64,000 nt of DNA from Ramlibacter tataouinensis (GCF_027941915.1 NZ_CP116009.1:2356001-2420000); one strand, 5' to 3'. Numbered from the stretch's first letter, positions 39,297 to 48,229 are shown. Numbers and translations: made by a program. Notes: generated by a model from the sequence alone, not told the origin.

Positions 39297-39857
39297 ATGC
39301 AGGGCGCAAGCGTGAGCGGGCCGTCGGTCGGATTCCCGCCGGAACTGCTGCTCGCCGCCCAGGGCGTGCGGGTGGCCTTCTTCGACGTCGACGGCGTGCT
39401 CACCGACGGCGGGCTGTACCTGTCGGCCGAGGGCGAGTCGCTCAAGCGCTTCCACATCCTCGACGGGCTGGGGCTCAAGCTGCTGCAGCAGGGCGGCATC
39501 GAGCCGGTGGTGATCACCGGGCGCGATTCGCCGGCGCTGCGGGCGCGGCTGGCGGCACTGGGCGTGGCCCGGGTGCACTACGGCACCGAAGACAAGGCGC
39601 CGGCGGCCGAGCGGACCCTGGCCGAGATGGGGCTGGGGTGGACCCAGGCCGCCGCCATCGGCGACGACTGGCCCGACCTGCCGGTGCTGCGCCGCTGCGC
39701 GTTCGCCGCGGCGCCGGCCAACGCCCACGCGGAGGTCCGCGCCGCCGCCGCCTACGTCACCCGCGCGGCCGGCGGCCATGGCGCGGCGCGCGAGTTCTGC
39801 GACCTGCTGCTGGTGGCCGCCGGCCGCTACGCCGATCTGCTGGAGCGCTACCGATGA
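39297..39857 (+). CDS. kdsC: 3-deoxy-D-manno-octulosonate 8-phosphate phosphatase
   Basis: HAD-superfamily phosphatase producing free Kdo. The 186-residue protein has FFDVDGVLTDGGLYLSAEG (HAD motif I with both Asp), RFHILDGLGLKLLQQGGI, the motif II Thr in VVITGRDSP, and GDDWPDLPVLRRC (motif IV). As in the C1-type tetrameric KdsC there is no cap domain. It overlaps lptC by four bases. Confidence 0.95.
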   Translation: MQGASVSGPSVGFPPELLLAAQGVRVAFFDVDGVLTDGGLYLSAEGESLKRFHILDGLGLKLLQQGGIEPVVITGRDSPALRARLAALGVARVHYGTEDKAPAAERTLAEMGLGWTQAAAIGDDWPDLPVLRRCAFAAAPANAHAEVRAAAAYVTRAAGGHGAAREFCDLLLVAAGRYADLLERYR

Positions 39858-40501
39858 GCGGCGCCGCGACCCTGCCGCTGGCGCAGGCCTGGCGCTGGAT
39901 CCGCCGCACCTGGGACCGGGCGGCGATCTACCTGCCGGTGATCCTGATGGGGGTGCTGGCGCTGGGCACCTACTGGCTGGCCAGCAACACGCCCTCGTTC
40001 CTGGGCGCGTCGGATGCCGCGCGGCCGCCGACCCACGAGCCGGACTATTTCATGCGCGGCTTCGCGGTCAAGACCTTCGAGCCCGGCGGACGCCTCAAGA
40101 GCGAGGTGCTGGGCACCGAGGCGCGCCACTACCCGGACACCGACACGCTGGAGATCGACAACCCGCGCATGCGCTCCTGGGACGAGAAGGGCTCGCTCAC
40201 GATCGCCACCGGCCGGCGCGCCATCAGCAATGCCGACGGCTCCGAAGTGCAGCTGATCGACGACGCGGTGGTCACGCGCGAGCCCCCGGCCGGCAGCGAG
40301 GCGCCACGGATGGAGATCCGCGGCGAGTTCCTGCACGTGTTCGTCAACACCGAACAGGTGCGTTCGCACAAGCCGGTGGAGCTGCTGCGCGGCAACGACC
40401 GCTTCACGGCCAACACGCTGGACTACGACCACCTCGACCGCGTCGGCGAGCTGCACGGCCGGGTGCGCGGCACCCTGGTGCCCGACCCCCGGCGCCGGTG
40501 A
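39854..40501 (+). CDS. lptC: LPS export ABC transporter periplasmic protein LptC
   Basis: Bitopic inner-membrane protein that takes LPS from LptBFG to LptA. The 215-residue product has one N-terminal anchor (AIYLPVILMGVLALGTYWLA) and a periplasmic beta-jellyroll containing DYFMRGFAVKTFEPGGRLK, ARHYPDTDTLEIDNPRM and a region ending LDYDHLDRVGELHGRVRGTL. It is coupled to kdsC. The gene after it is an SDR, not lptA, which is normally next. Confidence 0.93.
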   Translation: MSGAATLPLAQAWRWIRRTWDRAAIYLPVILMGVLALGTYWLASNTPSFLGASDAARPPTHEPDYFMRGFAVKTFEPGGRLKSEVLGTEARHYPDTDTLEIDNPRMRSWDEKGSLTIATGRRAISNADGSEVQLIDDAVVTREPPAGSEAPRMEIRGEFLHVFVNTEQVRSHKPVELLRGNDRFTANTLDYDHLDRVGELHGRVRGTLVPDPRRR

Positions 40502-41277
40502 TGGCGCGCCCGCTGGTCTTCATCACCGGCGCCTCCAGCGGCATCGGCCAGGCGCTGGCGGCCTGCTACTACCGCGCCGGCTGGAGCCTGGCGCTGACGG
40601 CGCGGCGCGCCGGCGAGATCCAGGCCTGGGCGGCGGCCGAGCGGCTCGAGCCGGGCCGCTACGCCGTCTATGCGGCCGACGTGGCCGACACGGCCAGCAT
40701 CGTCGCGGCCGGCCAGCAGTGCCTGGCCCGACAGGGCCTGCCGCAGGTGGTGATAGCCAACGCCGGCATCAGCATCGGCGTGGACACCGCCGTCCGCGAG
40801 GACCTGGACGTCATCGCCCGCACCTACGCCACCAACAACGTCGGCCTGGCCGCCACCTTCCACCCGTTCGTCGCCGCGATGGTGGCGCGCGGCTCGGGCA
40901 CGCTGGTGGGCATCGCCAGCGTCGCCGGCATGCGCGGCCTGCCCGGGCACGGCGCCTACTGCGCCAGCAAGGCGGCGGTGATCAGCTACTGCGAGAGCCT
41001 GCGCGGCGAGCTGCGCGCCAGCGGCGTCAAGGTGGTGACGATCTGCCCCGGCTACGTCGACACCCCGCTGACCCGACAGAACCGCTACGCCATGCCGTTC
41101 CTGCTGCTGCCGGCGCAGTTCGCCGAGCGCGCCGCACGGGCGATCGGGCGCGGCAGCAGCTACCGGGTGATCCCCTGGCAGATGGCCATCGTGGCGGCGC
41201 TGCTGCGCTGGCTGCCCAACAGCCTGTTCGACCGCCTGCTGGCCGGCCGTCCACGCAAGCATCGGCAGGGGGAATGA
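40501..41277 (+). CDS. Short-chain dehydrogenase/reductase family protein
   Basis: Classical SDR of 258 residues. It has the nucleotide motif TGASSGIGQALA (residues 10-21), the NAG motif in VIANAGISIG, the active-site Ser in GIASVAGMRG and the YxxxK pair in GAYCASKAAVISYCE. PGYVDTPLTRQNRYAMPFLL follows, as in a subgroup of membrane-lipid-related SDRs. The C-terminus has a hydrophobic stretch (MAIVAALLRWLPNSLFDRLL) that may associate with membrane. Its ATG overlaps the lptC stop, so it belongs to the kdsC-lptC transcript. An intrinsic terminator directly follows. Substrate unknown. Confidence 0.87.
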   Translation: MARPLVFITGASSGIGQALAACYYRAGWSLALTARRAGEIQAWAAAERLEPGRYAVYAADVADTASIVAAGQQCLARQGLPQVVIANAGISIGVDTAVREDLDVIARTYATNNVGLAATFHPFVAAMVARGSGTLVGIASVAGMRGLPGHGAYCASKAAVISYCESLRGELRASGVKVVTICPGYVDTPLTRQNRYAMPFLLLPAQFAERAARAIGRGSSYRVIPWQMAIVAALLRWLPNSLFDRLLAGRPRKHRQGE

Positions 41278-41303
41278 AAAAAGGCTCCCGCAGGAGCCTT
41301 TTT
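41278..41303. terminator. Bidirectional intrinsic terminator
   Basis: AAAAAGGCTCC, CGCA loop, GGAGCCTTTTT. It overlaps the SDR stop codon and ends 19 bp before the convergent RNA-binding protein gene; it should serve both. Confidence 0.9.
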
Positions 41304-41321
41304 GCACTGGATCGCCGGCGA

Positions 41322-41810
41322 TCAGTAGTTGCCGCCGCCACCACCACCGCGGTTGCCGCCGCGCGGGCCGGAACCGTAAGGGCTGCGGAAGCCGCCGTCG
41401 CCGCCACCGCCACCGCCACCGCTGCGGCCACCGCCGCCGCCGAAGCCGCGGCCGCCACCGCCACCGCCGTAGCCGCCGCCACCACCACCGTAGCCGCCAC
41501 CGCCACCGCCACCGCCGTAGCCGCCACCACCGCCGCCGCCACCGAAGCCGCGCGGGCGCTGCTCCATCGGGCGGGCTTCGTTGACCACCACGCTGCGGCC
41601 GCCGAGCGGCTGGCCGTTCATGCCGCTGATGGCGGCCTGCGCTTCGGCATCGCTGCCCATTTCAACGAAGCCGAAGCCCTTGGAGCGGCCGGTATCGCGC
41701 TCCATCATGACCTTGGCACTGGTGACGGCACCGAACTGGCTGAAGGCCTGTTCGAGGTCGCTGTCGCGCACGCTGTAGGGCAGGTTGCCTACGTAAAGTT
41801 TGTTGCCCAT
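41322..41810 (-). CDS. Glycine-rich RRM RNA-binding protein
   Basis: Single-RRM RNA-binding protein of 162 residues with a long Gly-rich tail, like cyanobacterial and proteobacterial cold-responsive Rbp proteins. Residues 1-85 form the RRM: KLYVGNLPYSV (RNP2), KGFGFVEMGSD (RNP1) and AISGMNGQPLGGRSVVVNEA. Residues 90-162 are Gly runs punctuated by Tyr, Phe and Arg (GGYGG, RGFGGG, SPYGSG). This RGG/YGG-type tail can bind RNA weakly and undergo phase separation. The ATG at 41810 is immediately before RNP2. The upstream region has an inverted repeat. Confidence 0.92.
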   Translation of the reverse strand: MGNKLYVGNLPYSVRDSDLEQAFSQFGAVTSAKVMMERDTGRSKGFGFVEMGSDAEAQAAISGMNGQPLGGRSVVVNEARPMEQRPRGFGGGGGGGGYGGGGGGGGYGGGGGGYGGGGGGRGFGGGGGRSGGGGGGGDGGFRSPYGSGPRGGNRGGGGGGNY

Positions 41811-41908
41811 TGAGTGGGACTCCTGGAAGAACACATTTGAAGAAGCGATGGAGTCCGGAAAACGCATCAACCGAGAGCGAAGCGAAAGCGACCTGCTCAC
41901 CGCAAACT

Positions 41909-41932
41909 GACGTGGCACTGCTTATCCACGTC
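41909..41932. promoter_or_regulatory. Inverted repeat upstream of the RRM gene
   Basis: GACGTGG (41909-41915) and CCACGTC (41926-41932) are exact inverted copies with a 10-bp spacer, about 100 bp before the RRM start. It includes TTATCCACG, one mismatch from a DnaA box. Possibly an operator or a leader hairpin. The remaining DNA to 42130 holds no recognised gene. Confidence 0.35.
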
Positions 41933-42132
41933 AATCCATTATGGAGCAGATATGCGGCCCCATTGCAAGGGGGGAGCGCCCCGGAATGACCCGAATATGG
42001 CGCCCGGCGGCCTGTTGTTGAGCCGCCGCCGGGGCCTTCGATGAGCTGGGATGCGGTGCCCATCCGGGCCGCCGCCCCGACGCCTGGCCGGTCTCGCCGC
42101 GAGCCGGCGCTGGCCGGGGCCTGTCGGGCGCG

Positions 42133-42142
42133 TTGCTATACT
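42133..42142 (+). promoter_or_regulatory. metX -10 element
   Basis: TTGCTATACT contains an extended -10 (TGnTATACT). It lies about 9 bp before the riboswitch, consistent with transcription starting at the aptamer 5' end. No good -35 hexamer is visible. Confidence 0.5.
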
Positions 42143-42149
42143 GCCGACC

Positions 42150-42205
42150 CAGCGCCGATTTGCCACCGCTTGCGGGCGCTTTAACAAATGCAGCTAAAGA
42201 CGCCG
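42150..42205 (+). ncRNA. SAM-II riboswitch (S-adenosylmethionine-sensing)
   Basis: The stretch has the SAM-II H-type pseudoknot layout. Stem P1 is AGCGCC (42151-42156) with GGCGCT (42175-42180). The loop begins GATTTG, and ATTTG (42158-42162) can pair with CAAAT (42185-42189) to form the pseudoknot. The conserved GCTAAA follows at 42193-42198. The order and spacing agree with the known SAM-II (SAM-alpha) consensus as I recall it, and it sits upstream of metX, its classic target. Ligand binding should repress methionine synthesis. Confidence 0.85.
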
Positions 42206-42245
42206 ATGCAACCCGGTCCGCTTTAGCTGGCCGGGTTTTCTTGTT
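42192..42245 (+). terminator. metX leader attenuator with competing antiterminator
   Basis: AACCCGG (42210-42216) and CCGGGTT (42231-42237), followed by TTTCTTGTTTT, form an intrinsic terminator 13 bp before metX. AGCTAAAG (42192-42199), which is part of the SAM-binding core, is perfectly complementary to CTTTAGCT (42221-42228) in the terminator loop. Pairing of these would block the terminator. SAM binding would occupy the first element, release the terminator and stop transcription. Confidence 0.7.
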
Positions 42246-42257
42246 TTCGGGCCGACC

Positions 42258-43388
42258 ATGCCGCTGATCGCGCAACCGCAGTCCATGCACTTCGCCGAGC
42301 CGCTGCCGCTGCGCAGCGGCGCCGCCCTGCAGGACTACGAACTGGCCTGCGAGACCTACGGCACCCTCAACGCCGACCGCTCCAACGCGGTGCTGGTCTG
42401 CCATGCCCTCAATGCGTCGCACCACGTGGCCGGGGTGTATGCCGGCCAGGAGCGCTCCGAAGGCTGGTGGGACAGCATGATCGGCCCCGGCAAGCCGGTG
42501 GACACCGATCGCTTCTTCGTCATCGGCGTCAACAACCCCGGTTCGTGCTTCGGCTCGACCGGCCCCAAGCACCTGAATCCGGCGACCGGCCGCGCCTGGG
42601 GCGCCGACTTCCCGGTGGTGACGGTGGAGGACTGGGTCGATGCGCAGGCCCGGCTGCTGGACCGCCTGGGGATCGACAGCCTGGCCGCGGTGATGGGCGG
42701 CAGCCTGGGCGGCATGCAGGCGCTGTCGTGGACGCTGCAGTACCCGCAGCGGGTGCGCCACGCCGCGGTGATCGCCAGCGCACCCAACCTGACGGCCGAG
42801 AACATCGCCTTCAACGAGGTGGCGCGCCGCGCCATCGTCACCGACCCCGATTTCCACGGCGGCCACTTCTACGAGCACGGCGTGCTGCCCCGGCGCGGCC
42901 TGCGGATCGCCCGCATGATCGGCCACATCACCTACCTGTCGGACGACGTGATGAACGAGAAGTTCGGCCGCCAGCTGCGCGAGGGCATCGACCTGCGCTA
43001 CACCACGCAGGACATCGAGTTCCAGATCGAGAGCTACCTGCGCTACCAGGGCGACAAGTTCAGCGAGTACTTCGACGCCAACACCTACCTGCTGATCACC
43101 CGCGCGCTGGACTACTTCGACCCGGCGGCACGCCACGGCGGCAACCTGTCGCGTGCGCTGGCGGCCGCCACCGCCCGCTTCCTGCTGGTGAGCTTCACCA
43201 CCGACTGGCGCTTCTCGCCCCAGCGCAGCCGCGAGATCGTCAAGGCCTTGCTGGACAACCGGCGCAGCGTGACCTACGCCGAGATCGACGCCCCGCACGG
43301 GCACGACGCCTTCCTGCTGGACGATGCGCGCTACCACTCGGTGGTGCGTGCCTGGTTCGAGCGCATCGCCTCGGAGCTGCGGGCATGA
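42258..43388 (+). CDS. metX: Homoserine O-acyltransferase MetX
   Basis: Alpha/beta-hydrolase-fold enzyme that acylates homoserine in methionine synthesis, 376 residues. It shows [29 protein letters not shown], the nucleophile elbow [12 protein letters not shown] (Ser about residue 155), and the catalytic His in [12 protein letters not shown] near the C-terminus. MetX may use acetyl-CoA or succinyl-CoA. Betaproteobacterial MetX paired with MetW is often the succinyl-transferring form, but the sequence alone does not settle this for me. The gene is preceded by a SAM-II riboswitch and overlaps metW. Confidence 0.93.
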   Translation: MPLIAQPQSMHFAEPLPLRSGAALQDYELACETYGTLNADRSNAVLVCHALNASHHVAGVYAGQERSEGWWDSMIGPGKPVDTDRFFVIGVNNPGSCFGSTGPKHLNPATGRAWGADFPVVTVEDWVDAQARLLDRLGIDSLAAVMGGSLGGMQALSWTLQYPQRVRHAAVIASAPNLTAENIAFNEVARRAIVTDPDFHGGHFYEHGVLPRRGLRIARMIGHITYLSDDVMNEKFGRQLREGIDLRYTTQDIEFQIESYLRYQGDKFSEYFDANTYLLITRALDYFDPAARHGGNLSRALAAATARFLLVSFTTDWRFSPQRSREIVKALLDNRRSVTYAEIDAPHGHDAFLLDDARYHSVVRAWFERIASELRA

Positions 43389-43969
43389 GCGATCGCGCGA
43401 CGATGCGCAGCGTCGCCCGGCTGGTGCCGCCGGGCTCGCGCGTGCTCGACCTGGGTTGCGGCGACGGCGCCCTGCTCGACTTCCTGCAGCGCGAGCGCGG
43501 CTGCAGCGGCTACGGCATCGAGATCGCCGACGACAACGTGCTGGCCTGCACCCGGCGCGGCGTCGACGTCATCCAGCTGAACCTGGACGAGGGCCTGTCG
43601 ATGTTCGGCGACGCCAGCTTCGACGTGGTGCTGCAGATCGACACGCTGCAGCACCTGCGCAACGCCGAGACCATGCTGCGCGAGACGGTGCGGGTGGGCA
43701 AGCTGGGCATCGTCGCCTTCCCCAATTTCGCCCACTGGCCCAACCGGCTGTCGGTCCTGCGCGGTCGCATGCCGGTGACCAAGCGCATGCCCTACCAGTG
43801 GTACGACACGCCCAACATCCGGGTCGGCACCTTCAAGGACTTCGAGGTGCTGGCCACGCGCAACCGGCTGGCCATCCTCGATGCCTTCGGCCTGCAGGAG
43901 GGCCGCGAGGTGCGCCGCCTGCCCAACCTGCTGGCGGGCACGGCGGTGTTCAAGTTCGAGCGCGGCTGA
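43385..43969 (+). CDS. metW: Methionine biosynthesis protein MetW
   Basis: SAM-dependent-methyltransferase-fold protein of 194 residues that accompanies MetX. It has [16 protein letters not shown] (SAM motif I), [20 protein letters not shown] and DLDEGL-like [20 protein letters not shown]. These are followed by [20 protein letters not shown] and [16 protein letters not shown], which are diagnostic for MetW. Its biochemical role is unclear, although it is needed with MetX in several species. The start overlaps the metX stop (ATGA), so both are under the riboswitch. Confidence 0.95.
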   Translation: MSDRATMRSVARLVPPGSRVLDLGCGDGALLDFLQRERGCSGYGIEIADDNVLACTRRGVDVIQLNLDEGLSMFGDASFDVVLQIDTLQHLRNAETMLRETVRVGKLGIVAFPNFAHWPNRLSVLRGRMPVTKRMPYQWYDTPNIRVGTFKDFEVLATRNRLAILDAFGLQEGREVRRLPNLLAGTAVFKFERG

Positions 43970-44023
43970 GGCCGGCGCCGCGAGCGCTCGGCAGCCCCTC
44001 GACGCGACGCTATCCTTGCGCGC

Positions 44024-45037
44024 ATGCACATCCTGATCACCGGCGGCAGCGGCTTCCTCGGCGCCCGCCTGGCCCGGCAGCTGCTGCAGCACGGGACGCT
44101 GGCGCTGGCCGGCGCGCCGGCCGCGGCCATCGAGACCCTGACGCTGGCCGACCGCGTCGCCGCGCCCGCCGACCTGCTGGCCGACCCGCGTGTGCGCGCC
44201 GTGACCGGCGACCTGCTGGAGCTGGCCTCGGCGCGCGCGCTGCCGGCACCCGGCACCGGCGCCGTGTTCCACCTGGCGGCAGCCGTGAGCGCCGAATGCG
44301 AGGCCGATTTCGACCTGGGCATGCGCAGCAACTTCGCCGCCACGCACGCCCTGCTGGAGGCCTGCCGGGCGCTGGGCTCGCGGCCGCTGTTCGTGTTCGC
44401 CAGCTCGGTGGCGGTGTTCGGCCGCCAGCCGGGCCGCGAGTTGCCGGCCAGCATCGGCGACGACACCCTGCCGACGCCGCAGGGCAGCTACGGCATCCAG
44501 AAGTTCATCGGCGAGCAGCTGGTGGCCGACTACACCCGCAAGGGCTTCGTGCAGGGCCGCAGCGCCCGGCTGATGACGGTGAGCGTGCGGCCGGGCCGGC
44601 CGAACGGCGCCGCTTCGGGCTTCCTGTCGGGCATGGTCCGCGAGCCGCTGGCCGGGCAGCGCGCGCCGGTGCCGGTCACCCCGGACACCGCCGTGGCGCT
44701 GTCGTCGCCGGCCCGCGCCATCGAGGGCCTGCTGGGCGCGGCGCAGGCGTCCGGCGCGCAGTGGGGACCGGCCACCGCCATCAACCTGCCGTCGCTGCGC
44801 ACCACGGTGGGCGAGATGGCCGCCGCGCTGCAGCGCGTGGCCGGGCCCGAGGCTGCCGCGCTGCTGGACTGGCGCCCCGAAGACGCGGTGCAGGCGCTGG
44901 TGGGCAGCTGGCCGGCGCAACTGCAGTGGGAGCGCGCGCGCGGGCTGGGTCTGGCGGCCGACGACAGCTTCGAGCAGGTGATCCGCGACTATGCGCGCGA
45001 GAACCCGCAGGCCGTGCGCCTGCCGCTGCGGGACTGA
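44024..45037 (+). CDS. denD: D-erythronate dehydrogenase-like NAD-dependent epimerase/dehydratase
   Basis: Extended SDR of 337 residues resembling DenD, which oxidises D-erythronate to 2-oxo-tetronate. It has [20 protein letters not shown] (Rossmann motif), [20 protein letters not shown], the active-site segment [11 protein letters not shown], and the catalytic YxxxK within [39 protein letters not shown] is typical of the DenD group. It is followed one base after its stop by otnI, the next enzyme of the same route, which supports the assignment. The kinase (OtnK) and aldolase (OtnC) are not adjacent. Confidence 0.85.
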   Translation: MHILITGGSGFLGARLARQLLQHGTLALAGAPAAAIETLTLADRVAAPADLLADPRVRAVTGDLLELASARALPAPGTGAVFHLAAAVSAECEADFDLGMRSNFAATHALLEACRALGSRPLFVFASSVAVFGRQPGRELPASIGDDTLPTPQGSYGIQKFIGEQLVADYTRKGFVQGRSARLMTVSVRPGRPNGAASGFLSGMVREPLAGQRAPVPVTPDTAVALSSPARAIEGLLGAAQASGAQWGPATAINLPSLRTTVGEMAAALQRVAGPEAAALLDWRPEDAVQALVGSWPAQLQWERARGLGLAADDSFEQVIRDYARENPQAVRLPLRD

Positions 45038-45038
45038 C

Positions 45039-45860
45039 ATGCCGCGCTTCGCCGCCAACCTGTCGCTGCTCTACCCCGAGCTGCCCTTCCTGGACCGCTT
45101 CGGGGCCGCCGCGGCCGACGGCTTCGAAGGGGTGGAATGCCTGTTCCCCTATGAGCACGCGGCGGCGGAGATCGCGGCCCGGCTGAAGGACCACGGACTG
45201 CAGCAGGTGCTGTTCAACGCGCCGCCGGGCGACTTCGCCGCCGGCGAGCGCGGGCTGGCCGCCCTGCCGGGGCGCGAGGAGCCGTTTCGCGCCGGCGTCC
45301 TGCAGGCGCTGCGCTACGCCGAAGCGCTGCAGTGCCCGCGGCTGCACGTCATGGCGGGGCTGGTGCCGGCCGGGGCCGAGCGGGCTGCGCTGCGTGCCCA
45401 CTACGTGGCCAGCCTGCGCTGGGCCGCGCAACAGGCGCGCGCCATCGGCGTCGACGTGATGATCGAGCCGATCAACCCGCGCGACATGCCCGGCTACCTG
45501 CTGCAGCGGCAGGCCGAGGCCCACGCCATCGCCGCCGAGGTCGGCGCGCCCAACCTGAAGGTGCAGATGGACCTGTACCACTGCCAGATCGTCGAAGGCG
45601 ACCTGGCCACCAAGATCCGCGAGTACCTGCCCACCGGCCGGGTCGGGCATTTCCAGATCGCCAGCGTGCCGCAGCGGCACGAGCCGGATACCGGCGAGCT
45701 GGACTATCCGTTCCTGTTCGGCCTGATCGACGAGGTGGCGGCGGCCTGCGGCTGGGACGGCTGGATCGGCTGCGAGTACCGCCCGGCGCGCGGCGCCGTG
45801 CCGGGCGGCACCCGCGAAGGGCTGGCCTGGCTGCGCCGCTGGCGCGGCCTCACTGCTTGA
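45039..45860 (+). CDS. otnI: 2-oxo-tetronate isomerase
   Basis: Hydroxypyruvate-isomerase-family TIM barrel of 273 residues that converts 2-oxo-tetronate to 3-oxo-tetronate. It shows [47 protein letters not shown], a metal-binding [15 protein letters not shown] (Glu), [13 protein letters not shown] (Asp, His) and a C-terminal Glu in WIGCEYRPA. It is directly downstream of denD. The pathway degrades erythronate or threonate. The stop overlaps by 11 bp the convergent YetF-domain gene. Confidence 0.88.
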   Translation: MPRFAANLSLLYPELPFLDRFGAAAADGFEGVECLFPYEHAAAEIAARLKDHGLQQVLFNAPPGDFAAGERGLAALPGREEPFRAGVLQALRYAEALQCPRLHVMAGLVPAGAERAALRAHYVASLRWAAQQARAIGVDVMIEPINPRDMPGYLLQRQAEAHAIAAEVGAPNLKVQMDLYHCQIVEGDLATKIREYLPTGRVGHFQIASVPQRHEPDTGELDYPFLFGLIDEVAAACGWDGWIGCEYRPARGAVPGGTREGLAWLRRWRGLTA

Positions 45861-46308
45861 TGATGCTGATGGTGCCGTCCGCCTCGAGGAAGGCGCAGCG
45901 CATCTGCTGGAGCCGGCAGTCGTTCTCGCGCAGCACCTTGTGCACGTCGGCCGGACTGACCCGCTCGCGCCGCAGCACCTGCTCGTACAGCACGCCGTTG
46001 CGACCGAGCAGCACCTCGCGGCCTTCGACCAGCTGCTCGAACTGGTCGAAGTGCGCGCTGAGCCAGCCGAGCGTGAAGTTCAGCGCGATCAGCGTGCCGG
46101 CGGCGATCAGGCCGCCGCTCACCGAGTCGTCGCCGCCGGACAGGCCGTTGGAGACGGCTTCGCTCAGCAGCAGCACCACCACCAGGTCGAACGGCGTGAA
46201 CTGGCCCACCGTGCGCTTGCCCGACAGGCGCACCAGCACCAGCAGCGCCAGGTAGATCACAAGGCCCCGGGCGATGAATTCCCACCAGGGCAGGCTCATG
46301 TCGAACAT
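45850..46308 (-). CDS. YetF/DUF421-domain membrane protein
   Basis: Small membrane protein of about 152 residues. It has helices [42 protein letters not shown] and [19 protein letters not shown], then the DUF421/YetF C-terminal domain with [20 protein letters not shown] and [19 protein letters not shown]. The family is linked to spore or stress physiology in firmicutes, with no defined biochemistry. The start at 46308 lies just before the first helix; an in-frame ATG at 46338 is an alternative. Confidence 0.82.
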   Translation of the reverse strand: MFDMSLPWWEFIARGLVIYLALLVLVRLSGKRTVGQFTPFDLVVVLLLSEAVSNGLSGGDDSVSGGLIAAGTLIALNFTLGWLSAHFDQFEQLVEGREVLLGRNGVLYEQVLRRERVSPADVHKVLRENDCRLQQMRCAFLEADGTISIIKQ

Positions 46309-46395
46309 CTCGGTTAACCCCCGCTCCGAGTGGAGCATGCGGCGCCGCGCGGCCCTGTCAGCCTCAGCCGTGCGTCGGCGTGCGAAGGCGCGCAC

Positions 46396-46980
46396 ATGCT
46401 GACGCTGGCCGAGCCGGTGCGCGCCGAAGTGGTGGTGAAGAAGAGCCGCTTCATCGCCTGCGTGCAGCCGGCCGCCGGGCGAGCGCAGGCGCAGGAGGTG
46501 GTCGCCGCGATGCGCGCCGAACATCCCGGCGCCACCCACGTCTGCTGGGCGCTGCTGGCCGGGGGCCAGTCGGCCGCCAATGACGATGGCGAGCCCTCCG
46601 GCACCGCGGGGCGGCCGATGCTGGAGGTGCTGCGCCGCCAGCGCCTGGACGGTGTGCTGGCCACCGTGGTGCGCTACTTCGGCGGCATCAAGCTCGGTGC
46701 GGGCGGGCTGGTGCGGGCCTACACCGACGCCGTCGCCCAGGCCTTGCTGCACGCGCAGAAGGTGCCCCTGCAGCGCACCGTGCGGCTGGCGCTGCAGGTG
46801 CCCTACGAGCTCGAGGGGCTGGTGCGGCGTGAAGCCGCGGCGCACGGGGCCGAGCTGCAGCAGGCGGCGCACGCGGCGGCCGTGGTCCTGGTCTTCACGG
46901 CGCCGCAGGACGTGGCGCAGGCGCTGCGCGCCCGGCTCGACGAGATCGGCCAGGGGCTGCTGCGCTGGGATCCAGGCTGA
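46396..46980 (+). CDS. YigZ/IMPACT-family protein
   Basis: Conserved protein of 194 residues related to the IMPACT domain, which in eukaryotes modulates GCN2; bacterial YigZ has no settled role. It contains EVVVKKSRFIACVQPAAGRAQ, HVCWALLAGGQSAANDDGEP then SGTAGRPMLEVLRR, and TVVRYFGGIKLGAGGLVRAYTDA in three adjoining segments, the signature of the family. The ATG at 46396 is placed at the domain edge; an upstream in-frame ATG at 46330 adds 22 residues. Confidence 0.87.
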   Translation: MLTLAEPVRAEVVVKKSRFIACVQPAAGRAQAQEVVAAMRAEHPGATHVCWALLAGGQSAANDDGEPSGTAGRPMLEVLRRQRLDGVLATVVRYFGGIKLGAGGLVRAYTDAVAQALLHAQKVPLQRTVRLALQVPYELEGLVRREAAAHGAELQQAAHAAAVVLVFTAPQDVAQALRARLDEIGQGLLRWDPG

Positions 46981-46984
46981 GCGG

Positions 46985-47179
46985 TCAGACCGTCAAGATG
47001 TACTCCTGCCCGTCGAGCAGCTGCTCGACCTGGGCGGCGTTGGGGCCGACCTGCTCCACCGCTTCGCGCAATTGCGTTTCATTGCAGGCGAACCGCTTGG
47101 TCCACCAGCTCACCTCGCGCGGGTTGTCCATGTCGATCAGCCCGCGATTGGCAGGCACCGTGTCGAATGTGAAGGCCAT
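46985..47179 (-). CDS. DUF3606-domain small protein
   Basis: A 64-residue protein matching the DUF3606 pattern: DMDNPREVSWWTKRFACNET, then QLREAVEQVGPNAAQVEQLL. Such proteins are short, often stress-associated and of unknown function. It converges with the YigZ-like gene, with 4 bp between the stops. The following 47180-47377 stretch has no gene. Confidence 0.78.
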   Translation of the reverse strand: MAFTFDTVPANRGLIDMDNPREVSWWTKRFACNETQLREAVEQVGPNAAQVEQLLDGQEYILTV

Positions 47180-47377
47180 AGCCTGATGCTCCGTTCAACT
47201 GAATTCTTAGACGGGCTCCATTGGGCCGTGCCGGCAAGGCCGTGCTTGCCCGCGACCGGCGAATGCGAATGTCATCCGCTTCCTACGCTCGTGCCACATG
47301 AGCGTGCAGACGTAACGGCTGCACACCGCTGACGCATCGAGGAAACAAGACCAGGCCGCCGGCGCGTGCGTTTTCTG

Positions 47378-48148
47378 CTAGGGAGAGGCCGGCGGGCCCA
47401 GCCGTTCGAGCAGGGCCAGGGCTGCGGCGGGGGCCCGCTCCTTGGCGCCGTTGATGAAGAACACGTAGGCGTCGCGCGGCACCGGGCCGCTGCGCCAGGC
47501 CCGGGCGCCGTCGGCCCAGCGGTCCAGGGCCTCGCCCGGGTAGCCGGTCACAAGCTGCGGTTCGCTGCGCATCAGGCGCAGGTAGGCGAACGGCGCGTCG
47601 ACGTCGACGATGTTCGGGTACTTGGGCGAGTCGGTGTGCACCGTGACGCAACCGTGGCGCCGCGCCAGCGCCAGGTAGCCCGGCGTCGCAAAACTCGGGT
47701 GCCGCACCTCCAGCACGTGGCGCAGCCGCAGGCTGCCCAGGCTGCGCGGCAGCAAGGCCAGGAAGGACTCGAGCTCGCCCTCGTCGAAGGCCTTGGTGGG
47801 CATCAGCTGCCACAGCACCGGCCCCAGCTTGGGGCCGAGTTCGTCCAGGCCGGAGCCGAGGAAGCGGTCGATCGCCTCGCGGGCGCTGCCCAGGTCGCGC
47901 CGGTTGGTGGTGGAGCGGTGCGCCTTGATCGCAAAGACGAAGCCGTCGGGCGTGTCGTCGCGCCACTTGGCGAAGGTGGCCGGCTTGAAGGTGCTGTAGA
48001 AGGTGCCGTTGACCTCGACCGCGGTGAGGCGCCGGCTGGCCCAGTGCAGCTCCTGGCTGTGCGGCAGTCCGGGCGGAAAGAACGTGCCGCGCCAGGGCTC
48101 GTAGGTCCAGCCGCCCACCCCGACATGGATGCGTCCCGTGCTGCTCAT
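47378..48148 (-). CDS. DUF72-domain protein (YecE-like)
   Basis: TIM-barrel-like DUF72 protein of 256 residues, function unknown. It has IHVGVGGWTYEPWRGTFFPPG at the N-terminus, AVEVNGTFYSTFKPATFAKW, FVFAIKAHRSTTNRR, LGPVLWQLMPTKAFDEGELE and VRHPSFATPGYLALAR, all characteristic. AAAGGAG lies ten bases before the ATG at 48148. It is divergent from the M20 peptidase gene. Confidence 0.85.
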   Translation of the reverse strand: MSSTGRIHVGVGGWTYEPWRGTFFPPGLPHSQELHWASRRLTAVEVNGTFYSTFKPATFAKWRDDTPDGFVFAIKAHRSTTNRRDLGSAREAIDRFLGSGLDELGPKLGPVLWQLMPTKAFDEGELESFLALLPRSLGSLRLRHVLEVRHPSFATPGYLALARRHGCVTVHTDSPKYPNIVDVDAPFAYLRLMRSEPQLVTGYPGEALDRWADGARAWRSGPVPRDAYVFFINGAKERAPAAALALLERLGPPASP

Positions 48149-48229
48149 TGGCGGTCTCCTTTCGCGTTGCCGCACTTTAGCGGCCGACGTACAGTGGCGG
48201 GCTGCCAGACCGAAGGGAACCGTACCGAC

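Noticed and set aside
34541..39517. Very long minus-strand open frame (about 1658 codons)
   Set aside because: It overlaps mnmE, the antiporter and kdsD in wrong frames. The translation is Arg/Ala/Gly-biased with no domain pattern. Long antisense frames are expected at this GC content.
41400..41540. Possible minisatellite or repeat array
   Set aside because: The GCC/ACC-rich repetition is the glycine-rich tail of the RRM protein, a coding low-complexity region.
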